From assembly GCF_046480435.1 (NCBI RefSeq), contig NZ_PKGC01000007.1: 64,000 bases of DNA. The stretch is one strand, 5' to 3'. Source of the DNA: Limnospira platensis (GTDB lineage: Bacteria; Cyanobacteriota; Cyanobacteriia; Cyanobacteriales; Microcoleaceae). Position numbers and translations under genes: made by a program. The number at the start of each line of letters is the position of its first letter. Within the stretch, counting starts at the first letter, position 1. This document shows positions 1-7,576 of this stretch, piece by piece. The notes beneath the pieces are model-generated. The model was given only the letters and a program-made list of their open reading frames with translations, did not search any database and was not told the origin of the DNA.

Positions 1-230
1 TGGGGGACAGGTTCATAAATATGAGGATCTACCCCCGGCTGTAAAAGGCTTGTATGTTGAATTTGCTCAGAGGCGATCGCTTCAGTTAAATCGGCAATAA
101 TAGTCGTAGTAGATACCACTTTCGGCATTTCATCCCCAGTAGAAACCACCGACGGCGACTGACAACCCCCCAGCAACAGCCCACACAACAACCCAACTAC
201 ACCTAACCCCTTAGCCATTGGTCTAGCCAT
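1..230 (-). CDS. mntC: Metal (probably manganese) ABC transporter substrate-binding lipoprotein, N-terminus only
   Basis: The first about 76 codons of a cluster A-I (ZnuA/MntC type) solute-binding protein; the rest lies beyond the window edge. The N-terminus has a hydrophobic stretch ending in the lipobox LLLGGC, so it should be a lipoprotein captured at the outer face of the plasma membrane. After the linker comes VVSTTTIIADL, then LLQPGVDPHIYEP; the His in the DPHIYEP segment is the usual first metal ligand of this family. It is divergent from the ATPase and permease genes of the same transporter. Manganese rather than zinc is preferred because the permease resembles cyanobacterial MntB; the metal is an inference. 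An internal Met five codons downstream is an alternative start. Confidence 0.85.
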   Translation of the reverse strand, partial: MARPMAKGLGVVGLLCGLLLGGCQSPSVVSTGDEMPKVVSTTTIIADLTEAIASEQIQHTSLLQPGVDPHIYEPVP

Positions 231-244
231 TTGTACTTACTCCT

Positions 245-284
245 TTTCATTTTGTTTTCATAAATTATTTCATAATTATTTCAT
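245..284. promoter_or_regulatory. Four phased TTTCAT boxes between the two arms of the metal transporter
   Basis: TTTCAT occurs at 245-250, 256-261, 268-273 and 279-284, with start-to-start spacings of 11, 12 and 11 bp, so all copies face the same side of the helix. Direct repeats at about 11 bp are the usual target layout of OmpR/PhoB-family response regulators. The array sits in the divergent mntC/mntA promoter region, where cyanobacteria use the OmpR-type regulator ManR; assignment to ManR is inference. Confidence 0.5.
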
Positions 285-380
285 TTTTGTGCTATTCTTG
301 ACATGAAGCGATCGAAAATCATAGTTATGGATACTCTCAAAATTGCCCACAACTCCTTGAATAAGAAGGTTTCAGCGGAT

Positions 381-1112
381 ATGAGTATTATCATCAGTAA
401 CCTTGGGGTACAGTACCGAGGGGTTGAAGCACTGCGGGACATTAACCTACAAGTGAACCCAGGACGGCTAACCGGAATTATTGGACCCAATGGTGCGGGT
501 AAGAGTACCTTGTTAAAAGCTATTTTGGGGCTGATTCCTGCCACAGGAAGCCCTGCAATTTTCGGTGAGCGTCCCCTGAGTCAACAACGCCACCGCGTCG
601 CCTACGTCCCTCAGCGATCGCAGATAGACTGGACTTATCCTGCCACAGTTTGGGATGTAGTAATGATGGGAAGAGTACGCCAAACTGGTTGGTTTCGAGG
701 CTTTTCGGGGGTCAGTCGCCGCTTGGCTACCCAAGCCTTACAACGGGTAGGAATGGAAACCTATAGCGCGCGTCCTATTGGTCAACTTTCGGGAGGTCAA
801 CAGCAGCGGGTTTTCTTAGCTAGATCTTTAGCGCAACAGGCGGAAGTTTTCTGCTTTGATGAACCCTTTGCGGGTATTGATCAAAAAACTGAAAATGTGA
901 TTTTTAGTATTTTTAGGGAGTTAGCCGCTTCCGGTAAAATTGTGTTAGTAATTAATCACGACTTGGGTAAATCAATTACCAATTTTGATGATTTGATTCT
1001 GCTAAACAAAGAACTAATCGCCGCCGGAACTAGGGAAGCTGTCTTAACTCAGGAAAATCTTGATCATGCCTATGGTGGTAGGGTCATGTTTTTCTCAGAC
1101 CATGCAGCTTGA
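381..1112 (+). CDS. mntA: Metal (Mn) ABC transporter ATP-binding protein
   Basis: The ATPase of the manganese/zinc-type ABC importer, powering uptake with the MntB permease and MntC binding protein. It has Walker A (GPNGAGKST), the signature LSGGQQQR, Walker B ending in CFDEPFAG and the switch His in VINHD. The start at 381 (MSIIISN) is chosen because family members begin a few residues before the first beta-strand and AGAAGG lies about 10 nt upstream, giving 243 residues. In-frame ATGs at 303 and 327 would add a 26- or 18-residue extension of no recognisable character. It is separated from mntB by about 100 bp containing a strong hairpin. Confidence 0.9.
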   Translation: MSIIISNLGVQYRGVEALRDINLQVNPGRLTGIIGPNGAGKSTLLKAILGLIPATGSPAIFGERPLSQQRHRVAYVPQRSQIDWTYPATVWDVVMMGRVRQTGWFRGFSGVSRRLATQALQRVGMETYSARPIGQLSGGQQQRVFLARSLAQQAEVFCFDEPFAGIDQKTENVIFSIFRELAASGKIVLVINHDLGKSITNFDDLILLNKELIAAGTREAVLTQENLDHAYGGRVMFFSDHAA

Positions 1113-1144
1113 TGGCGTTTTTTAATTATCTATTAAAGGGGATT

Positions 1145-1188
1145 AACCGATTTTTTTGATATCTTAATCCAGTTCAAAAAAACCGGTT
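1145..1188 (+). other. Hairpin between mntA and mntB
   Basis: AACCG-A-TTTTTTTGA (1145-1159) pairs with TCAAAAAAA-C-CGGTT (1174-1188), a 14-bp stem with one A/C mismatch and a 14-nt loop. No U-tract follows, so it is not a classical terminator; it could stabilise the upstream mRNA or lower mntB expression relative to mntA. Confidence 0.45.
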
Positions 1189-1215
1189 TCCGAAGATATA
1201 AGAGACAGTATAAAT

Positions 1216-2112
1216 ATGATAGTTTGGGAAATATTAATAGAACCTTTGCAATATGGTTTTATGCAGCGATCGCTCACTATTGCTATATTGGTGGGGTTAA
1301 TTTGTGCCGTAGTGGGTAGTTATTTAATGGTGCAGCGGCTGGCTTTATTAGGGGATGCCATCAGCCATTCAGTTTTGCCTGGATTAGCGATCGCCTTTAT
1401 TTTAGGGTTTAATATTTTTGTAGGTGCGTTTGTCGCTGGGGTATTAAGTACAGTATTAATCGAAATAATTCGCACCCACTCCAAAATCAAAGAAGACGCA
1501 GCCATGGGGATTGTTTTTTCCGGATTTTTTGCTTTGGGAATTACCCTAATTACCATCATTCAAAAAGATAATAAAATCGACTTGAATCATTTTCTCTTTG
1601 GCAATATCTTGGGAGTTACAGCCTCCGATGTCCGGGATACAATCATTATTGCTGCCATTGTCTTATTCGTCGTGTTCCTAATTTATAAAGAATTATTGTT
1701 TTATACCTTTGACCCCCAGGGCGCAGAGGCGGCTGGCTTACCTGTGAACCTGTTAAATTTAGGGTTAATGATGTTAATTTCCTTAACTATTGTCGCCAGT
1801 CTTAAAGCTGTAGGGGTCATCTTAGTTTTATCCTTATTAATTACACCATCAGCCACAGCTTATTTATTAGTTAATCGTTTGCATCATGTGATGATTTTAG
1901 GCGTGTTAATTGGCGTGGGTTCTAGCATCAGTGGAATGTATCTGAGTTATTTCTATAACTTGCCTTCCGGTCCAGCCATTGTCTTAGTGGCTTCTGGTTT
2001 ATTCCTGATGGCATTTTTATTTAGCCCCAGTGAAGGACTGCTAACCCACCCGGTTAAGATATCTAAAGAACCGCCACTTTTTAAGGAAATCAAAAATTTA
2101 ATTAATCGTTAG
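1216..2112 (+). CDS. mntB: Metal (Mn) ABC transporter permease
   Basis: A 298-residue ABC-3 family integral membrane permease with eight to nine hydrophobic segments, the channel of the metal importer. Typical stretches are VVGSYLMVQRLALLGDAISH near residue 35 (the family's conserved GDAISHSVLPG motif) and KAVGVILVLSLLITP near residue 195, the cytoplasmic coupling region. The sequence is very close to what I know of cyanobacterial MntB, which is the main reason for naming manganese. It follows mntA by about 100 bp. Its 3' end overlaps the convergent GNAT gene by 11 bp. Confidence 0.9.
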   Translation: MIVWEILIEPLQYGFMQRSLTIAILVGLICAVVGSYLMVQRLALLGDAISHSVLPGLAIAFILGFNIFVGAFVAGVLSTVLIEIIRTHSKIKEDAAMGIVFSGFFALGITLITIIQKDNKIDLNHFLFGNILGVTASDVRDTIIIAAIVLFVVFLIYKELLFYTFDPQGAEAAGLPVNLLNLGLMMLISLTIVASLKAVGVILVLSLLITPSATAYLLVNRLHHVMILGVLIGVGSSISGMYLSYFYNLPSGPAIVLVASGLFLMAFLFSPSEGLLTHPVKISKEPPLFKEIKNLINR

Positions 2113-2719
2113 GTAATTTGACTAAAATCAAACGGCTATCTTGGATTAATTGATTTTGACAATTATAATACTCAACACTTTGAGTAATTGGCATGATTTT
2201 AAACCCCAACTTTTGATAAAAATCAGGTAAATAAGCATATTCAGGGTTAGCCGTAGTTCTCAATATATAACCAATGTTATCTGATAAATGACCAAATAAG
2301 GTTTTAAACAGTCGTTTGGCGATGCCTTGCTGACGGTAATTAATGGCTACACCTAAATCAGCGATATAGTATAATTTATCAATGCTGAGTCCGGTTTGCT
2401 GAGTAAATAAATCCGAATTTAGATTAACTTTTTGGTTGTTTATATATCCCCAAGTCTCAAAAAATTCTAACTCTCCTATGTTGGCGGTTTCGGTTAAGGG
2501 AAGGGTGGCAATAAATCCCATGGGGGTTGCGTCAGAATAAGCTAAGTATAAAATACCGGATTCGATATATTTTTGGAAGTAAAATTTTACTTTTTCTGGG
2601 GTTACTTTTTCGTTAAAAGGTGGGGCGGAAAAACACTCATATACAGTAGTATAAAGACCTTGATCCATGGCTAAATTAAGCGCCGGTAAAGAGTTAATGT
2701 TTTTAATATTAATGCACAT
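2102..2719 (-). CDS. GNAT-family N-acetyltransferase
   Basis: A 205-residue protein with the GNAT acetyl-CoA site in its second half: a beta-strand YYIADLGVAINY followed by the pyrophosphate loop RQQGIAKRLF (the Q/RxxGxG/A pattern), and a late FYQKLGFKI stretch typical of the last GNAT strands. It should move an acetyl group from acetyl-CoA to an amine, but the substrate cannot be read from the sequence. The N-terminal about 90 residues carry no motif I recognise. The gene runs convergently into mntB with an 11-bp overlap and has no evident operon partner. Confidence 0.8.
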   Translation of the reverse strand: MCINIKNINSLPALNLAMDQGLYTTVYECFSAPPFNEKVTPEKVKFYFQKYIESGILYLAYSDATPMGFIATLPLTETANIGELEFFETWGYINNQKVNLNSDLFTQQTGLSIDKLYYIADLGVAINYRQQGIAKRLFKTLFGHLSDNIGYILRTTANPEYAYLPDFYQKLGFKIMPITQSVEYYNCQNQLIQDSRLILVKLPND

Positions 2720-3013
2720 TAAATTTGTTTATTGATGAATTTTGCAGGATTAATTATACCATAAATGACAATATAAACTAACTCGGGTTGAATAATGGCG
2801 CTTAAAAATACTTAACCTAAATACCGATGACAAATCATCAATATGATCCTACACTGAAGATAGAGGATTCAGTTTTAAGATCCATGCGATCGCGGCTGTA
2901 GCAGCCAGAAACTGATATCCACAGCTTAACCAGATTTAGCAGTTTGATTGACTAAAAATTTCAATTGATTAAACACTGTATGACCCACAAGCAAACACTT
3001 ACAGGATAGGATC

Positions 3014-4441
3014 ATGTTGTATGATGCAATCATTATCGGTGGTGGTGTAACCGGATGCACCATTGCGCGAGAATTGATGCGGTATGCGATTCGAGTCGCC
3101 CTAATTGAATCGGAAGCAGAGGTCGGTTTCGGAACCAGCAAAGCCAACAGCGGTATTATTCACGGTGGACATCACAGTTCCCCTGATACCCTGAAAGGTA
3201 AGCTAGAATGGGAAGGAAACCAAATGTGGGATACCATCTGCGAAGAATTAGGGTTTGGTTTTAAACGCATTGGAGAACTTACTGTCGCCTTGACAGAAGA
3301 CCAAATACCGACACTAGAAAAATTGCAAAAACAAGGGGAATCTAAAGGAGTTCCCGGCTTAGAAATTTGGCAACAAGAACGCCTACGAAAAGAAGAGCCT
3401 CACCTAACATCAGAGGCGATCGCTGCTTTATATGCGCCCACAACTGGGGTAATTAATCCCTACGAGGCTTGTTTTGCCTTAATTGAAAATGCCTGTATAA
3501 ACGGCTTAAATCTATTTACAAATTGCCCAGTTACAGCAGTTAATCAAACCCCTGATCATAACTGGGTTATCCATACCCCCAGAGGGGAATTTAATACTCG
3601 TTTTGTGATTAATGCGGCTGGACTCTATGCAGATGCGATCGCTGAATTTGCGGGAGTGCGTACCTTTACCATCAAACCCCGCAAAGGTGAAGAATATCTC
3701 CTAGATAAGCGATTAATTGGACTGGTAAAACGAGTAATTTTTCCCTGTCCTACTGCCGTTTCTAAAGGCATCTTAGTCATCCCCACCTATGACGGCACTT
3801 TAATGGTGGGTCCCACGGCCGAAATGGTGGACGATAAGACCGATTTAACTACCTCCCACGAAGGGGGAAAAAAAGTTTTTGATGCAGTTACCCAAACCGT
3901 CCCAGGGATTAGTCCTAGGGACTGTATCGCTGAATTTGCGGGACTCCGCGCCGTAGTAGACGGAGAAGATTTTATCATTGGGACTACGGCGAAACCCGGC
4001 TTTATTAACGTGGCGGGAATTCAATCACCAGGACTAACCGCAGCACCAGCGATCGCCACCATGGTTAGGGATATTTTACAACAAGAAGGCTTATCCTTAG
4101 CCCCCAAAGATAGCTTTATTTCCTCAGTCCCTAAACCCATTCATTTCGCCTCTCTTTCTACAGAAGAACAAATTGCACTGGTGAAGCAAAACCCTAGCTA
4201 TGGTCGAATTATCTGTCGGTGCGAGTTAATTTCCGAGGGTGAAATTCTCGATGCGATCAGCCGAGGCGCAAAAACATTAGATGGCATTAAATTCCGCACC
4301 CGCGCCGGAATGGGTCGCTGTCAGGGGGGATTTTGTACAGGACGCTGTATGCAACTTTTATGCGAGGAATATAACATTCCCATGACGGCAATTACCAAAC
4401 GTGGCGGCGATACCTGGGTAGTGCGTGAACAGCATTCATAA
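3014..4441 (+). CDS. GlpA-like FAD-dependent dehydrogenase with C-terminal BFD-type [2Fe-2S] domain
   Basis: A 475-residue flavoprotein of the DAO superfamily (glycerol-3-phosphate / L-2-hydroxyacid dehydrogenases). The N-terminal Rossmann motif is IIIGGGVTGCTIARE, followed by SKANSGIIHGG, the FAD-contacting stretch of the GlpA/LhgO group. The C-terminal about 80 residues form a BFD-like iron-sulfur module: Cys401 and Cys403 (CRC), then Cys436 and Cys441 (CQGGFC). The same domain order occurs in GlpA-type dehydrogenases of Firmicutes and Thermotoga. First gene of a three-gene set with the next FAD enzyme and a DUF1667 protein. It probably oxidises glycerol-3-phosphate or a 2-hydroxyacid; the substrate is not settled by sequence. 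AGGAT sits just upstream of the ATG. Confidence 0.85.
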   Translation: MLYDAIIIGGGVTGCTIARELMRYAIRVALIESEAEVGFGTSKANSGIIHGGHHSSPDTLKGKLEWEGNQMWDTICEELGFGFKRIGELTVALTEDQIPTLEKLQKQGESKGVPGLEIWQQERLRKEEPHLTSEAIAALYAPTTGVINPYEACFALIENACINGLNLFTNCPVTAVNQTPDHNWVIHTPRGEFNTRFVINAAGLYADAIAEFAGVRTFTIKPRKGEEYLLDKRLIGLVKRVIFPCPTAVSKGILVIPTYDGTLMVGPTAEMVDDKTDLTTSHEGGKKVFDAVTQTVPGISPRDCIAEFAGLRAVVDGEDFIIGTTAKPGFINVAGIQSPGLTAAPAIATMVRDILQQEGLSLAPKDSFISSVPKPIHFASLSTEEQIALVKQNPSYGRIICRCELISEGEILDAISRGAKTLDGIKFRTRAGMGRCQGGFCTGRCMQLLCEEYNIPMTAITKRGGDTWVVREQHS

Positions 4442-4493
4442 ATACCCACTAATTAACACTGATTACAACCCATAGCCTATTGTGCCTAAAAAT

Positions 4494-4547
4494 GGCGGGT
4501 TAATGTCGGTTACTTACTACCGACAAAAATTGACTATATAACCCGCC
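4494..4547. repeat. 54-bp nested palindrome, GGCGGGTT...AACCCGCC
   Basis: Outer arms GGCGGGTT (4494-4501) and AACCCGCC (4540-4547) enclose an inner perfect stem TGTCGGT (4504-4510) / ACCGACA (4519-4525). It lies in the 150-bp spacer between the first two genes of the flavin operon. The same outer arms bound the three 52-bp elements at 26403-26588, although the interiors differ, so this looks like a dispersed palindromic repeat rather than an operon-specific signal. Confidence 0.6.
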
Positions 4548-4591
4548 AAAAATTTAGTCTTTTTTTGTTGTTAGCAATTGACAAAATTATC

Positions 4592-5857
4592 ATGATTACT
4601 GAGAGTATTAAGCACCTAAATAACAACTATGATGTAGTAGTTGTTGGCGGCGGACCGGCTGGGATGGCGGCGGCGTTAGGCGCGAAAGAGTCTGGCGCTG
4701 AACGAGTTTTAATTGTCGATCGCGAAAAGGAAGCGGGAGGCATTTTATTACAATGTATTCACCCCGGTTTTGGACTCCAACACTTTAAAGAAGAGTTGAC
4801 CGGACCTGAATATGCTCAACGTTTTTTAGAACAAGCGATCGCCAAGGATATAGACATTATAGCAGATGCCTATGTTTTAGATATAGATGGCGATCGGCGA
4901 GTTAAATTAATGTCTGGAAGCCAGGGAGTGCAGGTCATTTCCGCCCAAGCCACCGTCTTAGCCATGGGTGCGAGAGAAAGGACTCGTGGCGCTATTCGCA
5001 CCCCCGGAACCCGCTGTTCAGGAGTCTTAACCGCCGGGTTAGCCCAAAGATTTGTAAATTTACTAGGATTTTTACCAGGAAATAAAGCCGTAATTCTTGG
5101 TTCTGGGGATATCGGATTAATTATGGCGAGACGGCTAACCCTGGAAGGGGTAGAAGTGGCGGGAGTATTTGAAATAATGCCCCACGCCAACGGATTAAAC
5201 CGGAACATTGTGCAATGTTTACAGGACTTTAATATCCCCCTATATCTATCTACCACAGTAGTAGAAATTTATGGACGCGATCGCATTGAAGGAGTCACCG
5301 TCGCGCCAGTTAATGAACACCTACAACCCCTCGCCGACCAAAGCTGGTATGTTCCCTGCGACACCCTGTTATTATCGATTGGATTAATTCCCGAAAACGA
5401 ACTATCTCGTCAATTACAACTGCGAATTGATCCGGTTACCAGCGGTCCAGTGGTTAGCAGCACCATGGAAACTTCTATAAATGGAGTTTTTGCTTGTGGT
5501 AATGTTGTCCACATTCACGATCTAGTTGATTTTGTCAGCCAAGAAGCCATATTAGCTGGTCGACATGCCGGATTTTATGTAACCGGAAATCGACCCCCTA
5601 CGGATAATATCCGTTTAATTCCTGGTGAAAATGTCGCCTATTGTGTACCTCAAACCATTTCGAGCGATCGGGAGCATACCGTTTATATGCGAGTGCGTCG
5701 TCCTCTCAAAGAAAGCATTTTAAAACTTGGGGATATATACGAGAAAAAACTCCGGTATGTATTCCCCGCCGAAATGGTCAACCTGAAAGTCAAACCCCGG
5801 TTTTTGCAGAATTTCCACGGAGAGGCTTTAACAATTGATATCCTCCCCCTTGAGTAA
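4592..5857 (+). CDS. FAD/NAD(P)-dependent oxidoreductase, partner of the GlpA-like dehydrogenase
   Basis: A 421-residue pyridine-nucleotide-disulfide-type flavoprotein with two dinucleotide-binding folds: VVVGGGPAGMAAAL near residue 15 for FAD and VILGSGDIGLIMARR near residue 165 for NAD(P)H. The second FAD motif, GVFACGNV, is near residue 300. I see no CxxC redox pair of thioredoxin-reductase type. Homologues sit next to GlpA-BFD and DUF1667 genes in anaerobes' glycerol loci, where the three products are thought to act together, presumably passing electrons between flavins, FeS clusters and a pyridine nucleotide. An upstream in-frame TTG (4565) exists, but the ATG at 4592 is the more natural start. 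Confidence 0.85.
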   Translation: MITESIKHLNNNYDVVVVGGGPAGMAAALGAKESGAERVLIVDREKEAGGILLQCIHPGFGLQHFKEELTGPEYAQRFLEQAIAKDIDIIADAYVLDIDGDRRVKLMSGSQGVQVISAQATVLAMGARERTRGAIRTPGTRCSGVLTAGLAQRFVNLLGFLPGNKAVILGSGDIGLIMARRLTLEGVEVAGVFEIMPHANGLNRNIVQCLQDFNIPLYLSTTVVEIYGRDRIEGVTVAPVNEHLQPLADQSWYVPCDTLLLSIGLIPENELSRQLQLRIDPVTSGPVVSSTMETSINGVFACGNVVHIHDLVDFVSQEAILAGRHAGFYVTGNRPPTDNIRLIPGENVAYCVPQTISSDREHTVYMRVRRPLKESILKLGDIYEKKLRYVFPAEMVNLKVKPRFLQNFHGEALTIDILPLE

Positions 5858-5888
5858 ATTTAGCTAATTTTAGGATAAATAAAAAGCC

Positions 5889-6290
5889 ATGAATCAAACC
5901 ACAGAAACCACCACAGAAACCACCATTTCTCATTATCTATGTATTGGTTGTCCTTTGGGATGTCGCCTAGAAGTCGAGGCAGATAATGGCCACATTGTCG
6001 AAGTGCGAGGCTTCACCTGTAAACGAGGCGAAGAATATGCCAAACAGGAACACACCGAACCCCGTCGCATGGTGACAACTACAGTCCGAGTTAATAATGG
6101 TATTTGGGCAAAATTACCCGTAAAAACCACCGCTGCCATACCGAAAGAAAAAGTGATAGAATTATGTCAGCAATTGCGGCAAGTTAATGTTACCGCGCCG
6201 ATTCATATCGGCGATACCATCTTATCTAATGTTTTTGATTTAGGTGTCGATGTGGTGGCATCACGAGATATGCCTACTGATCAAAATTGA
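5889..6290 (+). CDS. DUF1667 cysteine-rich protein, third gene of the flavin operon
   Basis: A 133-residue DUF1667 protein. Its N-terminal half has four cysteines, Cys18, Cys21 and Cys25 (CIGCPLGC) and Cys44 (GFTCKRG), spaced as for an FeS cluster or a metal. The rest is a small alpha/beta region beginning RRMVTTTVRV. It starts 31 bp after the preceding flavoprotein gene, so cotranslation in one operon is likely. Family members are found almost only beside GlpA-BFD and FAD oxidoreductase genes, which supports a subunit or electron-transfer role. A threonine-rich leader (repeated TTETT) precedes the domain. Confidence 0.85.
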   Translation: MNQTTETTTETTISHYLCIGCPLGCRLEVEADNGHIVEVRGFTCKRGEEYAKQEHTEPRRMVTTTVRVNNGIWAKLPVKTTAAIPKEKVIELCQQLRQVNVTAPIHIGDTILSNVFDLGVDVVASRDMPTDQN

Positions 6291-6319
6291 TGGTCAAAAC
6301 AGACGATAATTGATTTATA

Positions 6320-6339
6320 CAAGGTGTTTCGGCACCTTG
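6320..6339 (+). terminator. Hairpin after the flavin operon
   Basis: CAAGGTG (6320-6326) pairs perfectly with CACCTTG (6333-6339) around TTTCGG. It lies 30 bp after the DUF1667 stop codon. Only a weak T tract follows, so termination efficiency is uncertain. Confidence 0.5.
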
Positions 6340-6519
6340 TTAATGTCCTCATATTCTCGATTTTAGCAGACCACCTAGATAGTTAACTAGATTGTTAAAA
6401 TTTGTACAAAAATTTTATAAAACCCATTTTTTCCGGTTACTATATATCGTATAGGAGTTCAAATATAGCTCCTGTTTATACTCCACCGTAATCAACCGCA
6501 GGGCTTGGGAGACTTGGCA

Positions 6520-6891
6520 ATGGCTAAAATTTTAATCGTTGATGATTCTGGTCTCTCCCGTAGGATTATGCGTGGTATCTTAGAAACAGATAGACACGAA
6601 GTAATTGAAGCTACAGGGGGACTGGCTGCGCTGGAACGCTACTTTATCGATAAACCGGACTTGGTTTTAATTGATCTGGCTATGCCAGATATGCAGGGAA
6701 CAGAAGTTTTAGATCAACTCATGGCAATGGATAACACAGCTAGGGTTATTATTGCCAGTGCCGATGCTCAAGAAATGACTCGCGCCGCAGTTAAAGCCGC
6801 TGGAGCAGTGGGTTACATTAACAAGCCTTTTATGGCTGAAAGTGTTCTCGACCAGGTAAATCAAGCTCTCATTACTATATCACAGTCTTAG
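6520..6891 (+). CDS. Single-domain response regulator (CheY-like)
   Basis: A 123-residue stand-alone receiver domain with no output domain. Acidic pocket Asp8/Asp9 (ILIVDDSG), phospho-acceptor Asp52 (LIDLAMPD), switch Ser in IIASAD and conserved Lys in YINKPF are all present, so it should be phosphorylated normally. The ATG at 6520 is chosen because GGGAG lies 8 nt upstream; an in-frame TTG at 6505 is less likely. It is followed after 12 bp by a CheC-type phosphatase and then a hybrid kinase, which suggests phosphate enters from the kinase and is removed by CheC. Confidence 0.92.
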   Translation: MAKILIVDDSGLSRRIMRGILETDRHEVIEATGGLAALERYFIDKPDLVLIDLAMPDMQGTEVLDQLMAMDNTARVIIASADAQEMTRAAVKAAGAVGYINKPFMAESVLDQVNQALITISQS

Positions 6892-6903
6892 GGAGGTCCT
6901 GCG

Positions 6904-7539
6904 ATGATCCTGACCGAAAAGCAAAAAGATGCTCTAACTGAGTTAATAAATATTGGTTTTGCTCGCACTGCCAATTCTTTATCGCAACTAACGGGTCATC
7001 GCATTTTGCTTGATGTTCCTCAAGTGTCTATTCATCCTATTGAAGAATTAGCCGGGAAACTGGCGAGTTTTGTTAATGGTGAAATTGCGACAGTACAGCA
7101 GATTTTTACAGGGCCCGTGTCGGGAAATGCTCTATTATTATTAAACTATGAAGGGGCGGTAATGTTGTCCCGTTTAGTGTCCCCAGAGGGTAGCCCATCA
7201 AGCGATCGCCTTGACGTTCCCGCCGGAGAAGTGCTAACAGAAATTGGCAATATCCTACTAAACTCCTGTTTAAGCGTCTTCGGAAATTTACTAGAAATTC
7301 AGATTTCTTTTTCAGTACCCCGCCTTTACCTAGAAGCCCTAGATGGACTGATCCACTCTCTGATTATTGGCAAGGAAGAAGTCAGCTATGCCATGGTAAT
7401 GTATACCTCCTTTAAAATGCGTGAAGACTCGGTAAATGGCTATCTAGTGCTGATATTAGGGGTAGTGTCTTTAGAGAAATTATTAGAGTTGATAGACAGT
7501 TGGGCAGATGAGGCAGTAACGCCATCTTTGACTCGGTAA
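6904..7539 (+). CDS. CheC-family phosphatase
   Basis: A 211-residue CheC-type protein. Both helical active-site signatures are visible: D9-x3-E13-x2-N16 with a Pro 23 residues on (P39), and a second copy E109-x3-E113-x2-N116 with Pro139. The family hydrolyses the aspartyl phosphate of CheY-like receivers. The first residue of the second motif is Glu instead of Asp/Ser, a mild deviation. A ribosome-binding site (GGGAGG) precedes it. The obvious substrate is the receiver encoded just upstream. No other chemotaxis gene is in the window, so this may not be a taxis system. Confidence 0.85.
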   Translation: MILTEKQKDALTELINIGFARTANSLSQLTGHRILLDVPQVSIHPIEELAGKLASFVNGEIATVQQIFTGPVSGNALLLLNYEGAVMLSRLVSPEGSPSSDRLDVPAGEVLTEIGNILLNSCLSVFGNLLEIQISFSVPRLYLEALDGLIHSLIIGKEEVSYAMVMYTSFKMREDSVNGYLVLILGVVSLEKLLELIDSWADEAVTPSLTR

Positions 7540-7576
7540 TCAACCAATTATTATTAAATATGGGATTTACCTAATT

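Noticed and set aside
2805..2940. Pho-box-like CTTAACC sequences upstream of the GlpA-like gene
   Set aside because: Two single CTTAACC matches lie far apart; the required direct repeat at 11-bp spacing is missing.
4870..5256. 128-codon frame antisense to the FAD oxidoreductase
   Set aside because: Shadow of a well-supported gene; the translation shows no recognisable domain.
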